In this document: in pieces, positions 11,821 through 22,628 of the stretch
How the letters are laid out: the number at the start of each line of letters is the position of its first letter
Numbering within the stretch: the first letter of the stretch is position 1
NCBI RefSeq assembly: GCF_003573695.1
Contig: NC_039362.1
Span: 17,008,063-17,072,062, forward strand
Source of the DNA: Papaver somniferum
Taxonomy: Eukaryota > Streptophyta > Magnoliopsida > Ranunculales > Papaveraceae
Length of the DNA: 64,000 nucleotides
Direction of reading: 5' to 3'
The notes under the pieces: generated by a model
The model's database searches: none
The model's input: only the letters and a program-made list of their open reading frames with translations
Told to the model about the DNA's origin: nothing
Program-made: the position numbers and the translations under genes

Positions 11821-12349
11821 AAATAAAATTTGGTTTTTGAATGGGAGCAAGCCCACTGTGCAAGCCTCTAATGAAATGGAAGGAAGGCTGCGGCCCACAA
11901 TCGGTTATCAGCTGGGTTTAAACCCAGAGTCCAAAATACAAGTCCAATGGAAAAATTTAAACAAGCCCACACAAAATAAATACAAGCCCACAAATTAAAC
12001 AACAAGCCCACACATAAATTATTACAAGCCCAAATAGAAAAATAAAAAGCCCAAAAAAATTGGGTTAATTATTACAAGCCCACAAATAAAAATTTGGAAG
12101 CCCACAGGTTGGGTTCTCTTAATGAAATGGGTTTAGGCTTACCTTTTTAGCACAGCCCAGCTGCTCTGATATTGTTGCAAAAACCCAGTTGGGTTTTGGT
12201 TCTTTTCCTTGGTGGCGTCCCAGCAGAGGAAAAACCGGTTCAGAATCAGCAGGTCCAACAGCAAATGAAATGAAGCAGATGCAGATGCAAATGCTATGAA
12301 ATGAAGTGCAAAATAGCTAAAGAAAAACACAGATAAAACACAGCACCAA
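11539..12349 (-). repeat. Leader of element J with two short-period repeat arrays
   Basis: Between primer site and ORF. About 11575-11850 holds roughly seven imperfect units containing TTTGGTTTAAAATGGGAG, interrupted by a T-run of about 28 at 11788-11816. About 11930-12110 holds units of ACAAGCCCACAAATAAA. The leader is where packaging signals normally lie, but no function can be shown from sequence alone. Confidence 0.7.
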
Positions 12350-12367
12350 TCCCCGGCAGCGGCGCCA
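12350..12367 (-). promoter_or_regulatory. Primer binding site of element J (tRNA-Asp)
   Basis: The minus strand reads TGGCGCCGCTGCCGGGGA, matching the 3' end complement of plant tRNA-Asp (TGGCGCCGTTGCCGGGGA) at 17 of 18 positions. It lies five bases inside the 5' LTR, as in Athila-type Gypsy elements. Confidence 0.88.
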
Positions 12368-12372
12368 AAAAC

Positions 12373-14991
12373 TGGGCAGGCCCGGAGATGTGTATAGAAA
12401 TTATGCGATGAAAAACGGGCCTACAGTAATACCGCAAGTGCACGGTCGTCAGTTGTAGCTCGTGCAAGTACGGGTCGATCCACAGAGATCGGGTGTGTTT
12501 CGGAAGTGTGTCTTAGCTAATTGGGTTCCTAGATTTGCTTTGGGCTTAGAAGCCCTTTGGAAGTATTGGGCTTAATGGGTTTGTTAAACATAAAATGAAC
12601 TGAGCTTGGGCTCAGTTATCTCTAAAATGCAAATGGGCTTTGGTTTTAGAAACTGGTTTGAGCTTTGGGCTCAACAGTTCAACTGTTACTTGGGCTTAAC
12701 AGTTCACTAGGCTTTGGCCTTACAGTGAACTGAGTCTTGTGCTCAGTTGTTCACTTATGAATTGGGCTGGGCCTTAACAATGAATTTGACTTGGGCCTTA
12801 ATGAACTGGGCTTTGGTTTTGGTCTTACAGTTGGGCTCAAATTGTGCTCTGGGCTTTTGGAAGTGAACTGAGCTTTGGGCTCAGTTGGTTGGGCTTAGTA
12901 AATGGAGAGCAAAGCAAGCAGCAGGAGTGCAAGAGCCACAGAAGTGAATTGGCAGCAGCAGCTGCAGAAAGGCAGCAGCAACAGAAGAATTGGCTTGGCT
13001 GCAGGAGAAGAAGGGGCAGCAGCAGCAACTTGGCAGAGCAGCAGGCACCAGCAGCAGCACAAGCGCAGCACAAGTAGGAGCTGCAACAGCACAAGGCCAA
13101 GAAGAAGGAAAAACAGTGCAGCAGTAGAAAATGCACAACAGTGCAGTAGCAACAGAGCTGCAGCAGCAGCTGCAGCTGCTCAAGCAGTGAACAAAATTGC
13201 AAAACAGGAGAGTTGCAGGGCATGAAAGAAGCAAGCAAGGCAAAACAATACAAAGCAAGAAAGCAAAACTAAACAGTTGAAGAAGGAATTGTGGATGAGT
13301 GACAGAAACTAAGGCTTCAATTCCACCACCTAGATGCATCTAACTCCCTAGTTTGATAAACTTATCCTCTTTTTCATCAAATGGCTATAGAGGTTCTAGC
13401 CTCAAACCACTTTGAATGTGTGAAACAATCACTAACCACTGTGATGACTCAATTTCAGCTAACATGTCAATTCCCTAGCATTACTTGTCTGTCTAAAGCA
13501 CAAGTAATCACAGATTGAGCTATAACAGTTTACACAGAGCTTTGAATTTTGACAAAGAGTTAACCAAACTACCTAGGATGCCTGACATACAAGGTGAAAG
13601 CAACTTGGCAAAATTCAGAAATTAAGGCATGCTTAGCATTAAACTTTCATTGAGGAGAAGTAAACACACAAGGGGATTCCATTCATCAGGGGTTTCATCT
13701 CTGCCTCAGAAACTAAATTAGAACATGATAATAACCTCTCACTAAACAGGACAAGTACTAACAGGAGCATCCAAAAACTAACAGTGCAATTTACATTGAA
13801 ATTAAGCTAACCCAAATTGGGTGGAAACTTGGCTAGTCCAAGAACAGTTTTCTCTCTACACATCAGTTCCTATTTATAGTTTACAACAAAAAATACAAAC
13901 CCTAATTCGAAACCCTAAAATTTTGGGGAAAATCAAATTCTCTCACCAATTTTCTGAATTAAGCTCGACCCATGCCCTGTTGATGTTCCCTCTGCTCCTC
14001 CTCAGCTCCACAGCTCCCAATTGCGTCTACTGATGCCCTAGCTTTTCTCTTTCTTATCTGTAGCACCTAGGGTTGATGCTAAGAACAAGAAAGGGAAATA
14101 CTAGGGAGCTGGATGATGGTGAAGCTCGAGGTGGTGATGGAAGAGATGGTGGTGGCGTACATGGTGTTGCAGTTGCAGCTCTGCAACTGTCGGGTGGAGG
14201 AGAAGAAGAAAGAAAGAAAATGATTTGGGAAGAAGAGGGTGTTTGGCTTGAGGTCGATGGGTTCGATGGCTAAGGTGTTGAGCGGGTTCATCAAATTTTG
14301 ATGTCTAGCGAGGAGACGCGTTGGATGTGAAGATGGTTGGTAGATCTAACGGTGGTATGAGAGATGAATCACTTCAACCGTTGGATTGTGAAATACAACA
14401 AAGTTAACGGCGAAGATCGAGGTTAGGTGCTGTAGTGTTAAGCGGAAGTATCGAGATTTGATGAGAAGGCAAAGAAGCGACCGTAGGATCTAAATGTGAT
14501 CTAATCTGAAGGCTTGGAATTTAGGTACTATGGTGTTTTGCAGGGACTTCAGATTTTGATGCACGATGAAGAAGCGACCATTGGATGATGAGATGGATCC
14601 AATCTAACGGCTGAGAATGGAGGCGGGTATGGATATAGAAAATGGGTTTGGGTAAGGGTTTTGGACCTTGGGTATGCCAAGCCCATATCTTCTTTAAGAA
14701 CAATTCTTCCTTCTTGAGCCCATTCCTAGCTTTTTGGACTTGTGCGCACCATTCTTTGCGGCTTCCTTGCGTAATTTCTTCCGGCTTTTCACCACTCTTC
14801 AGCTCTTTTCCGCTCCGCAAGTCATCCAGACTTTATTTATTACCTAAAAATGCAAAATTAAGTAAGAAAAATATTTATTCTTGAAAACAATGAAAATACA
14901 GAATATGGGATAAAATGTAGATTTAATGCACAAAAGATGAATAAATGCCAACAAAAAGGGATAAAATATATACAATATTTGGCACTCATCA
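12373..14991 (-). repeat. 5' LTR of element J (2619 bp)
   Basis: Direct repeat of 5807-8425, same length, TG...CA ends, followed on the right by the ATGAG duplication. It should carry the promoter for the J transcript, which runs leftward. Confidence 0.93.
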
Positions 14992-14996
14992 ATGAG

Positions 14997-15724
14997 CGAA
15001 GGAGGGACCGAACACGTGAGACTATGGACATCCATGTGATTCCAAATTGCTCAAGTAAGCGTACACCAGGGTCCTGAGTTGGCCAGTTAGTGAAGGAATG
15101 ACGATCAAATGCCGGTTTCATCATTTATTGAAATAGTGCTGGATTGAGCATTAGGTGATAAAACCTAATTATAGAAAAGTGAGGGACCAAACAAGGTGGT
15201 ATGAGACCGGCCTTTGGTGGTCATGGGACCGTTGATGGGCGTTTGTACAAACTCCGAGTTGGTTGTGGAGAGTTTGGACCCAATATGAACAATTGTGCAA
15301 ATTAGGTCAAAAGTGTGAAAACGTGTGGGACCGGCTCATTGCAAGCCTTAGAACCACCCATGGTCGGTCAAGGGAGCATACCCGTGTATCCATGATGCTC
15401 GTGTCTCAGTCGTGAGAGTTTCAGCATTTTCTGATGTGCATTTGAGTAATATTTCGGATTTTCAGAAGAGTTTGATCTTTGACTGAAATCCTCGATTTTG
15501 CTCGAATGAGCAAGTATGATCATTTGATCAATATTTTGTGAATATTAAAATAATAATATTTTAATATATTTTTCGTGAGTATCCTAATCGGTCGTGTGAC
15601 TATGTTGACTTTTGGCTTTTTCATGGTTCGCGTAATATTTGAGAAAATATGGAGAGACCATGATTTTTGCTAAAAACCGGAGAGTTTCACAAGATGAAAG
15701 AAATAACAATTTATGAAAGATTAG
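14997..15724. other. Non-coding element K sequence between J and the GC-rich repeat
   Basis: No credible ORF. It contains diverged GGGACC-headed segments (15005, 15183, 15227, 15329) and an AT-rich patch near 15530-15575. It continues the sequence interrupted at 5806. Confidence 0.4.
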
Positions 15725-16016
15725 GGATTGAAAGGTGTGGGACCGGCCACGTCTAGGGCATGGCCGGCCGGCTATGTCGCCCGGTCCCGCAATACCTTTC
15801 CCTATTTTGTATTATTATTTTTGTGAAACTACACAAATATGGAGAAACCACGAAAATATGGAGAAACCACGAGTTTTGCTCAAACAAGGAAAGTTGTTGG
15901 AATGGAGGAGTCTTCATGAGTTTATGAAAACAACAAAAATATGGAAAATAATGGAGGAAGCATGGGACCGGCCACGGCTAGGGCACAGCCGGACGGCTGG
16001 TGGGCCCGGCCCATGA
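15725..16016. repeat. Diverged tandem pair with GGGACCGGCC core
   Basis: Two related blocks, about 15735-15790 and 15962-16015, each contain GGGACCGGCCACG, a GGCCGG/GCCGGACGGCT segment and a C-rich end. Between them, ATATGGAGAAACCACGA occurs twice. The GC-rich palindromic words contrast with AT-rich surroundings. Confidence 0.6.
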
Positions 16017-16199
16017 GCGCTTCTCCATTATTTTAATATTATTGTTTTCGCTCTCCTGTTTTATGCGGGATTCCTCATTCATCCATATGTTGGATGTGTA
16101 TTCGCGCATTTGGATGTTCGTTCGTGCATCATTTTTGAGTACACTTACACCATTTTATGGTGCTTACTTAGTGGTAGTCCAGATGCCCGATTATTGAGT

Positions 16200-16555
16200 A
16201 TTTATTACTAATTTATGAAATTCAGTGGAGAATGATTCATGAAACTGAGTAATAAAAGCGAGTAGTTTTTTATTATCAATTCATATGATCAACCGTAGAT
16301 TCAACCATGAACTCGGAATTATAAAATAGGTATTACCATTCCATGGGATCGTGGATTCGACCATGAAATCGGAGTAATAAAATAAGTGGTGATATTAACA
16401 TTTCATGAGACCAGCCGTGGGTTCGATCATGAAATCAGAGTAATATCTATTACCATTTCATGAGATCAGCCTTGGATTCGATCATGAAATCGGAGTAATA
16501 CATTTATCTATTACCATTTCGATCATGAAATAGGAGTAATGAGATAAGATATATT
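16200..16555. repeat. Tandem repeat, about five units of 55-95 bp
   Basis: Units contain ATTACCATTTCATGAGATCAG, a GGATTCGATCATGAAATCGG segment and GAGTAATA. The last unit is truncated. Non-coding. Confidence 0.7.
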
Positions 16556-16604
16556 ATCTTCTAGGAATTCAGTGGTGAATGTCACGGTAGAATTTAATCT
16601 CTTG

Positions 16605-16885
16605 TGTATAGTCAGCGAAGCAACAAGTGTTGCCGATGTCCTGAAGACATTATTGCTCTCAATCTTATGGAGAACCGTCTGGGTCTATACACGATCTCTC
16701 TACATAGTCAGGGAACAGTAAGTGTCACCGACGTCCTGAAGGCGTTATTGCTCTCAATCTTACGGAGAACCGCCCGATCGTTCATCTATGTAGAGGGGGG
16801 TCTATCTCATGTAGTTAGGGAACAGTGAGTATCACCGACGTCCTAAAGGCGTTATTGCTCTCAATCTACGGAGAACCGCCCAATT
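16605..16885. repeat. Three tandem units of about 100 bp
   Basis: Each contains CAGNGAANCANNAAGTGT-like sequence, GATGTCCTGAAG or GACGTCCTRAAG, TTATTGCTCTCAATCT and GGAGAACCG. The copies start near 16612, 16709 and 16814. No continuous ORF. Confidence 0.75.
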
Positions 16886-17429
16886 ATGTTATTCTACATA
16901 GAGGGCACGACAAAATGCCAGGGATCGAACGCTCAGCTAGTGGAGGATTTTCGAAAGACATATTCATCGTGACTTCGTAAAATATGAATCGTCCATTGCC
17001 TGAAATCCGCGTCAGAAACATGCATCATGATTTTACGGTTTTTCCCTTTGTTGAAAATCCACCATCTACATTAAGTCTCCTGCTTAGTGAGGGACAGTCA
17101 TGTTCTGCAGTAAGCATGAAATGGTGATTTTCAGTCGACGAGATCAGTGGTTGAACTCAGTATACAAAGGTATTATCATAATCTTCGATTTGCTCCAATG
17201 GTGTCATGTACGAGAAAATGTTTGGGTGAGGACCCTGATGGTATGATAGAGTGTGATTCCGTGAGCACGGAGAGATGGAGCATCGCTGATTTGGTAAAAA
17301 GTCTAGTTTTGGTCGATTTAGGATTTATGGGCCCAAGTCCAAAAAAGGAAACCCGTGTTTTATTAGATTTTGGAAATAAAATTGATTTAAAAGGGAAAAC
17401 ACCTTGAAAATCCTTTTTTATTATTTTTT
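16886..17429. promoter_or_regulatory. Probable upstream region of the plant-mobile-domain gene
   Basis: Intergenic sequence before the presumed 5' untranslated exon. It has a TGGGCC site II-like motif near 17328 (TATGGGCCCAAG), common in plant promoters. A clear TATA box at a fixed distance is not evident. Assignment as promoter is inference from position. Confidence 0.35.
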
Positions 17430-18310
17430 TTTGACCGAGCATTTCCTCTTTTTCTCGTCCGAGAAAATACAAAAAAAATTGGTGTACGCCGGAGCTTCCA
17501 TCACCGACCGCCGCCGGCCGATTTCCGGTAAACTCCGGCGCCGACAAAAGGTACGCGAATATTACTTTTTTGTTGTATCTTTTCATAAGTTGTTCACAAG
17601 AACAAAAATCCGATAGGTAAGTACGAAGATGTAGGTTTCATGAAATTTGTTGTTTGTGAAAACACTTATGCACGTTCGTTCAATAGTTTAACAAATAAGC
17701 AAAAATCCCTAATATGAAAGAGATACATATATTATCGAATAGACATGGTCTAGTTGTAGTAGAGAAAGTTTTTTTTTATGAGTTTTCATGAAAACCTAAA
17801 TTTGTTTTCAAAGCATGAACTTTCACAAATATTTTTAAGAACGTAGGTTCGTAGTAAAAATAATAAATAATGATCCTTAGAGTTAAAGGAATTTTGAAAA
17901 GACCTGTAGTTCATGATAAAATTCGTTTGAATTTTCGAAACTTTGTTGAGAACATGTAGACTCCTACAAAAATAGTAAAGACCCTCGTTTCATAGACAAA
18001 TGCTCATATGAGCAAGAAGGTTGTTTTTTTTAATAATTTACGTGAGTTATTAACTCACGATTTTTTTTTAAACACGTGACCTGTTCACGTTTTTGTTAAA
18101 GAGAAAATCAAACTTTGATTCATGAAAAATTGCTGAAAGCAAACAATATTTGGTGAGTTCGTTAACTCGTAGTGTATGCATGAATTTGGTGATTTTAAAG
18201 TGTATGTACACGTAAAAAATCAGCGAATGTTCATATGAAAGGTTATATAAATCATTCATAGTTTAGTAAAGAGTCAGGTGTTTGACTTTGAATTTTGCTC
18301 GTCTTTGCAG
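17430..18310 (+). other. 5' untranslated exon and leader intron of the plant-mobile-domain gene
   Basis: A GC-rich, ATG-free segment (about 17465-17550) ends in CGACAAAAG followed by the donor GTACGC at 17551. A 760-bp T-rich stretch then ends in TCTTTGCAG at 18310. The base composition change and the strong splice sites look like a plant 5' untranslated exon plus leader intron. The transcription start is not defined. An intron antisense to the host retroelement's RNA would survive retrotransposition. Confidence 0.55.
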
Positions 18311-18497
18311 GTTTAAAGAAACAAGGAAGTTTCTAGAATTTCACAGTGTTATCACTAAGTTCGTAAAATCGTAAACAAGTAAGAGTTGAGGATTACCATT
18401 TTTGTAGACATTGATGCGAACATCATAATTATTATGTTGCTTTAATTCCATTGTGTTGATGAAATTCGTGTATGAATGTCACAAAAACTTTCCAAAA

Positions 18498-21400
18498 ATG
18501 ACTGATTCTCATAGTAGCGCTCCTGAGGACGATGCTTCTAGAGAGGAAACTCCCAGAGAGGATGTTTCTACAGACGCGTCTTCCAGAAATGATGATTCCT
18601 CTAGAGATGATGATTCTGGAGAGGATTCTTCCGGAGAGGAGGCTTCTGCTGATGTTTCTTCAAGAAATGATGATTCTAGGACTTCCAGGAGAAAAGAGGA
18701 CAAGACCAAGAACATCCCAAATGTTGATGACGAATTCTTTGTGATTCGGTTCAAACCCGAAAAGTGTCCTTCAGGTTCTGCATTTCGGTTGCTCATAAAT
18801 CCCAGAAGCACAACTCAGAACAAGTTGGTAAGTCCTCAGGCGATAATTAGATTTTGTTTGAGTGGGAAACACTATTTGGTTCTCACGTGGAACTCAAACT
18901 TTATCGAAAAACCCTTGCGCATTTCTCCGGATGGGCACGCCACATGTTGGGCTATGGTCATGTAAGAACTATGCTGGATCGTGCACAAGTGACACGAGTT
19001 ATTCAAGCGACTGGAGATTTAGTGATCAATCACGACATACCAGGTATGGTGTCTCTGCTTGCTCGTTGGTGCATTCCTACTCACACATTCATATGCAGAT
19101 GGGGAGAATTCACTGTCACTTTAGAAGATGTAGTTGCTTTGTTGCATCTCCCAGTTACTGGTAATTTCCCTGCGGAACTCTCAGCACAGGAAAATGCGAT
19201 GTCTAGCGTGTTGGAAGCCACGATGAAAAAACTTAACGATCCACCCAAAACTTGCTATGCTGAATGGTTGAGACACTGGTGGCCGAGAGATGGAGTTCCT
19301 GAAGAACCTGCCGATAATACTTTAACTATTGATGCTTTCTTATGCTTGTGGATGTCCAGAGACATTCTTGAAGATAGTGTACATTTATTGAAGCCATTTG
19401 TGATTCCTTTCGCTATAAAGATGGCTAAAGGTGAGAAACTTCCCATTGGTATTTTATTTTTGGGTTCGTTATTTGCCAACTTAGACTCCCTAGTTGTAGA
19501 CTCCAGCGTCTCCAACGGCTTTATGAAGATTGAAACATATGTTAACACCATGTTTCTCCAAGCTTTAATGTGGGAGCACCTTGAGAAATATGCTCCAACT
19601 CCTCGTAGAGTCTTGCAAGGACCCAATGTTGATGCTCGTCATGCCATCTTTGAGAAAAACAGTGCTAGGATTATGCGTTGGTCCACAAAACAACCACGTA
19701 AAAAGACGCTCCTCACCAATATTTTAGACACTGAGTTTGCGTTCAATTTTCGTCCTTGGACGACGATTCCTCATTTCTTCTCGCAATTGATCACTTTCAA
19801 TGATACTAAAGAGATCATCACTTTGAAGTCTGGCACTGAGTTGAGTGAAGGAGAGAAATATTGTATGCTGAGTTGCACTCCTGGATACATAGTGTCGGTG
19901 ATGCAAGGAGAATTTCAGGTGGAAGAGTATAATATTGACAGAGCAGCTCGATAAATGGGTCTCGATCAGTGTTCTCCAGGTCATCGAATGAATAATCCAT
20001 AGGTTGAGTATTTGAAGGATCATTTAGATAACACACATGTGGAAGAGAGAGATTATGTGTCTTCTTTTACCGACCGGGATATTTACGTAACTCCGGGTTA
20101 TGCAGAATTCTGGAATCAACAAATCCAACGCTTGTATAAGTTTGTGACAGATGTCAAATCTCCGACACTAGTGTTTCCTTCTGCTGAAATACTCTCGGAT
20201 CGCCCACGGTTGAAACCTCTTTCTAGTGGTGATAAAAGAAAAACATCTCCAGAATCTTCACAGGTAAATATCTCCTCATGATTTTTTTTGGTAAAAGCAT
20301 AGTAATCGCACCTTTATTTGTTTCGATTAATTCATTGTAGGTTGGTCGTGCCGTGAGGCCTCGGATTCCTGTATACTTCTCTGAATGGCAAGACAGTCCC
20401 CAGGGTGGAGAAGGAGGGAGCAGGATGATTTACAGAATGATAGCGAACAATACGCAGTCTCCAGCTGCTTCTTTGGTGAGTTGTTAGCACTTCCTCCATC
20501 GTTGCGTTTTCTCGTCCACGCAATTAGGATCACAAAAGAATTCTGTTAATTTGTTTCAGAATTTTGCTCCATCAATTATTGACGGTCTTCATCTTTCCTC
20601 TATACGAACAACCCAGGAATCCAGCAGTGATGAAGAGGTTGAAGTGAGTATCCTTTCGTGTATGTGATTTCGGCATTTCCTTGAATGAAATAATGATGAT
20701 TATTGTTGATGGATCCAGGAGGAAATTGTTGTGGAAAGTCAACATGGTCAGATTGCTCATTTTTCTTCAAATAATGGTGAGAGCGAGAACCTTCGAGAAT
20801 CGGAACCGAATGAAAGCAATGATGTTCCCAATGTTAATGATGGCCTTGCTAACCCTTCGAATGACTTGGAGACTCCTCAAGTAAGTATCTATTTTTATTA
20901 TCTTCATAGAAGTGTAGGATTGCTGACTTGAGGTTGATTGAATGAGGATTTGCATGAATGAATGAAGAAACTTTAAGAAAAATACGTCACCAGAAAATTC
21001 AGAACTCAGCCTTTTAGCAAAAACGCCATAAAATCTTCATACGATGTCAGATTTTCGCGATCTTCCCATATATCCTTATGCCCAGGAAATTTCCAATCTT
21101 TGGAAAATAATATTTTAGAGTTTTGAGCATTTTTAAGGGTCGAAATAAGCGAAACAGTAAACTTCCAGGAGACTTTTAGGAATTTTTCAGCTGGCATGTA
21201 GTCCAATGTTTTGGCTAGAACTCCTTACTCGTTTATCCGATTTCCATGAAATTTTGATATCTTATAGAAAACTTACATAAAAAGATAATTGTATATAACT
21301 CACCATTAAATTCCTTACTAATTGCTCCCAGTTCACAGTTTTATACATGGAAGTGTAAAACTTCTTCAGACAATTTTGTTGAAAAACGTGTTTCATGACT

Positions 21401-22294
21401 TTCACACCATTTTCCCACGCCTTGGTTGCATAATAAAGAACTTATATAGTGTTACTTCACTTACATGTTGTATTTTATGATTGCTTTTGGTTTCCATGCT
21501 CTAATCTCATGTAATCTTCATATTAGGTACTAAATACCGACATTGAGAATAGTGGAGCAAATGTTGGTGATTCGACCAATATGGTGAACCAAAGCAGTGA
21601 CATAACCAGATTTGCACCTCCGGGTTATGAGAATATCGCTATTGAAGCCGTGGAGTAAACTGAGACTCCAGTTGCTGTTGAAACCGAGCCAAGAACAGAA
21701 AAGACTGTCCCAGAAGAAGATGTTACAATGACGATAGAGGATGTTCCAGTAATCGAGAATCGCATAGTGATACATGAGTATCCTAACACAGGGATTGTTT
21801 GTGAGCCTCCATTTGGTGTGCTACTCTCATATCACGTATCTGTTGGTGGATTCAGCGTTCCCACTGGGTATGCTAGCATGTATGAGAAGTTGTGGGAAAT
21901 GTATGGCCATATTGTCGTTACAAGAGATCGTGAACACAGCTACTTCTTGACTATGCAATTAGGAAACATATTGCGTGTCATAGATGATATTCGTACCAGG
22001 CCCAGAAGTACTGTCACTCGAGATGTACTCTTTGATTGGGAGTACAAATTGGATAATTCAAAGAGACTTGGCTTTAACTTGATATGGCTTCGTCAGAAGA
22101 TCAACACCATCAAGGATGCAGTAGTGAATAACATCCATTTTACTAGTGATGCCGTGATGGAGAAAATGGCAGAGGTTGCTGAGCTGACCAAAAAGCTGGA
22201 ATTGGAGAAAGCGGCTTTGCAAGTCTTGAAGAATGCTGAGAAACAAAAATCGTACTTTGATGGCTTCTTTAGTTTTCTTTCCGTAATCTCCTGA
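18498..22294 (+). pseudogene. Multi-exon plant mobile domain (PMD/MAIN-like) gene carried antisense in element K, with premature stops
   Basis: PMD proteins (for example MAIN/MAIL in Arabidopsis) occur as host genes and inside transposons. The ATG at 18498 opens a Ser/Asp/Glu-rich N-terminus. The PMD follows at 18854-19951: ATGDLVINHDIPGMVSLLARW, then THTFICRWGEFTVTLEDVVALLHLPVTG (split over several motifs), HWWPRDG and a YNIDRAAR block. Coding exons, all phase 0: to 20263, 20341-20475, 20560-20643, 20719-20880 and 21527-22294, with GT-AG borders. The last exon ends in a coiled coil (VMEKMAEVAELTKKLELEKAALQ). Breaks: a frameshift near 18850, TAA 19952-19954, TAG 20000-20002 and TAA 21656-21658, after each of which the frame and homology continue. 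Each stop fits a Gln codon with C to T. It lies tail-to-tail with K's integrase remnant. Confidence 0.82.
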
Positions 22295-22623
22295 TCTTCT
22301 GAGATATGTGAGATTTTACTTTGGTTTTTATTTTTGATTGGTTTTGAATTTATGAATGACTGAGGATTTTCTTTTGGATTTTGGATTTGATAGAGATTTT
22401 CTTAAATAAAAGAACTTTTGATAAATTACTGAATTTCAAATACTGGATGCAAGTATTGTAAAAGTTTTGGAGAAATTGAAAATACAGGTAAAAGAAAATC
22501 CTAAGATGCAAACGTCGGACGCTTTGAGCATTTGTCTTGGACATAAAACACCCAATGCTGAATGCTTCATGCGTCGAAAAAATCTTGAGCCAATTCTCAT
22601 GAATCACTGGTATACTTGTCTTG
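22295..22623 (+). other. 3' flank of the plant-mobile-domain gene
   Basis: AT-rich sequence after the stop codon and before the solo LTR, likely the gene's 3' untranslated region. No further ORF of note. It joins directly to the integrase tail at 25033 when the solo LTR is removed. Confidence 0.45.
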
Positions 22624-22628
22624 CCCTT
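22624..22628. other. Target-site duplication CCCTT, left copy (right copy 25028-25032)
   Basis: CCCTT abuts both ends of the solo LTR 22629-25027. The perfect match fixes both boundaries. Confidence 0.92.

Larger units (their letters stand above)
5807..14991 (-). mobile_element. Element J: complete, young, pol-less LTR retrotransposon (9185 bp)
   Basis: Two 2619-bp direct repeats (5807-8425 and 12373-14991) begin TGGGCAGG and end CTCATCA on the plus strand and differ at about three positions by eye. They are flanked by ATGAG. A primer site matching tRNA-Asp (12350-12367) and a polypurine tract (8426-8441) both show minus orientation. The 3947-bp interior holds a single 551-codon Gag-like ORF and no protease, reverse transcriptase or integrase. 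The primer site and Gag style resemble Athila-like Gypsy elements. The structure corresponds to what has been called a TR-GAG or large non-autonomous element, which needs enzymes from an autonomous relative. Near-identical LTRs imply a recent insertion. Confidence 0.9.

Noticed and set aside
16000..16197. 65-codon ORF with a hydrophobic start
   Set aside because: Short, within the repeat-rich non-coding part of K, with no conservation visible.
18453..18497. Upstream in-frame ATGs for the plant mobile domain gene
   Set aside because: They lie in sequence unlike coding DNA just before the Ser/Asp-rich start; the ATG at 18498 has the better context (AAAAATGAC). Not decisive.
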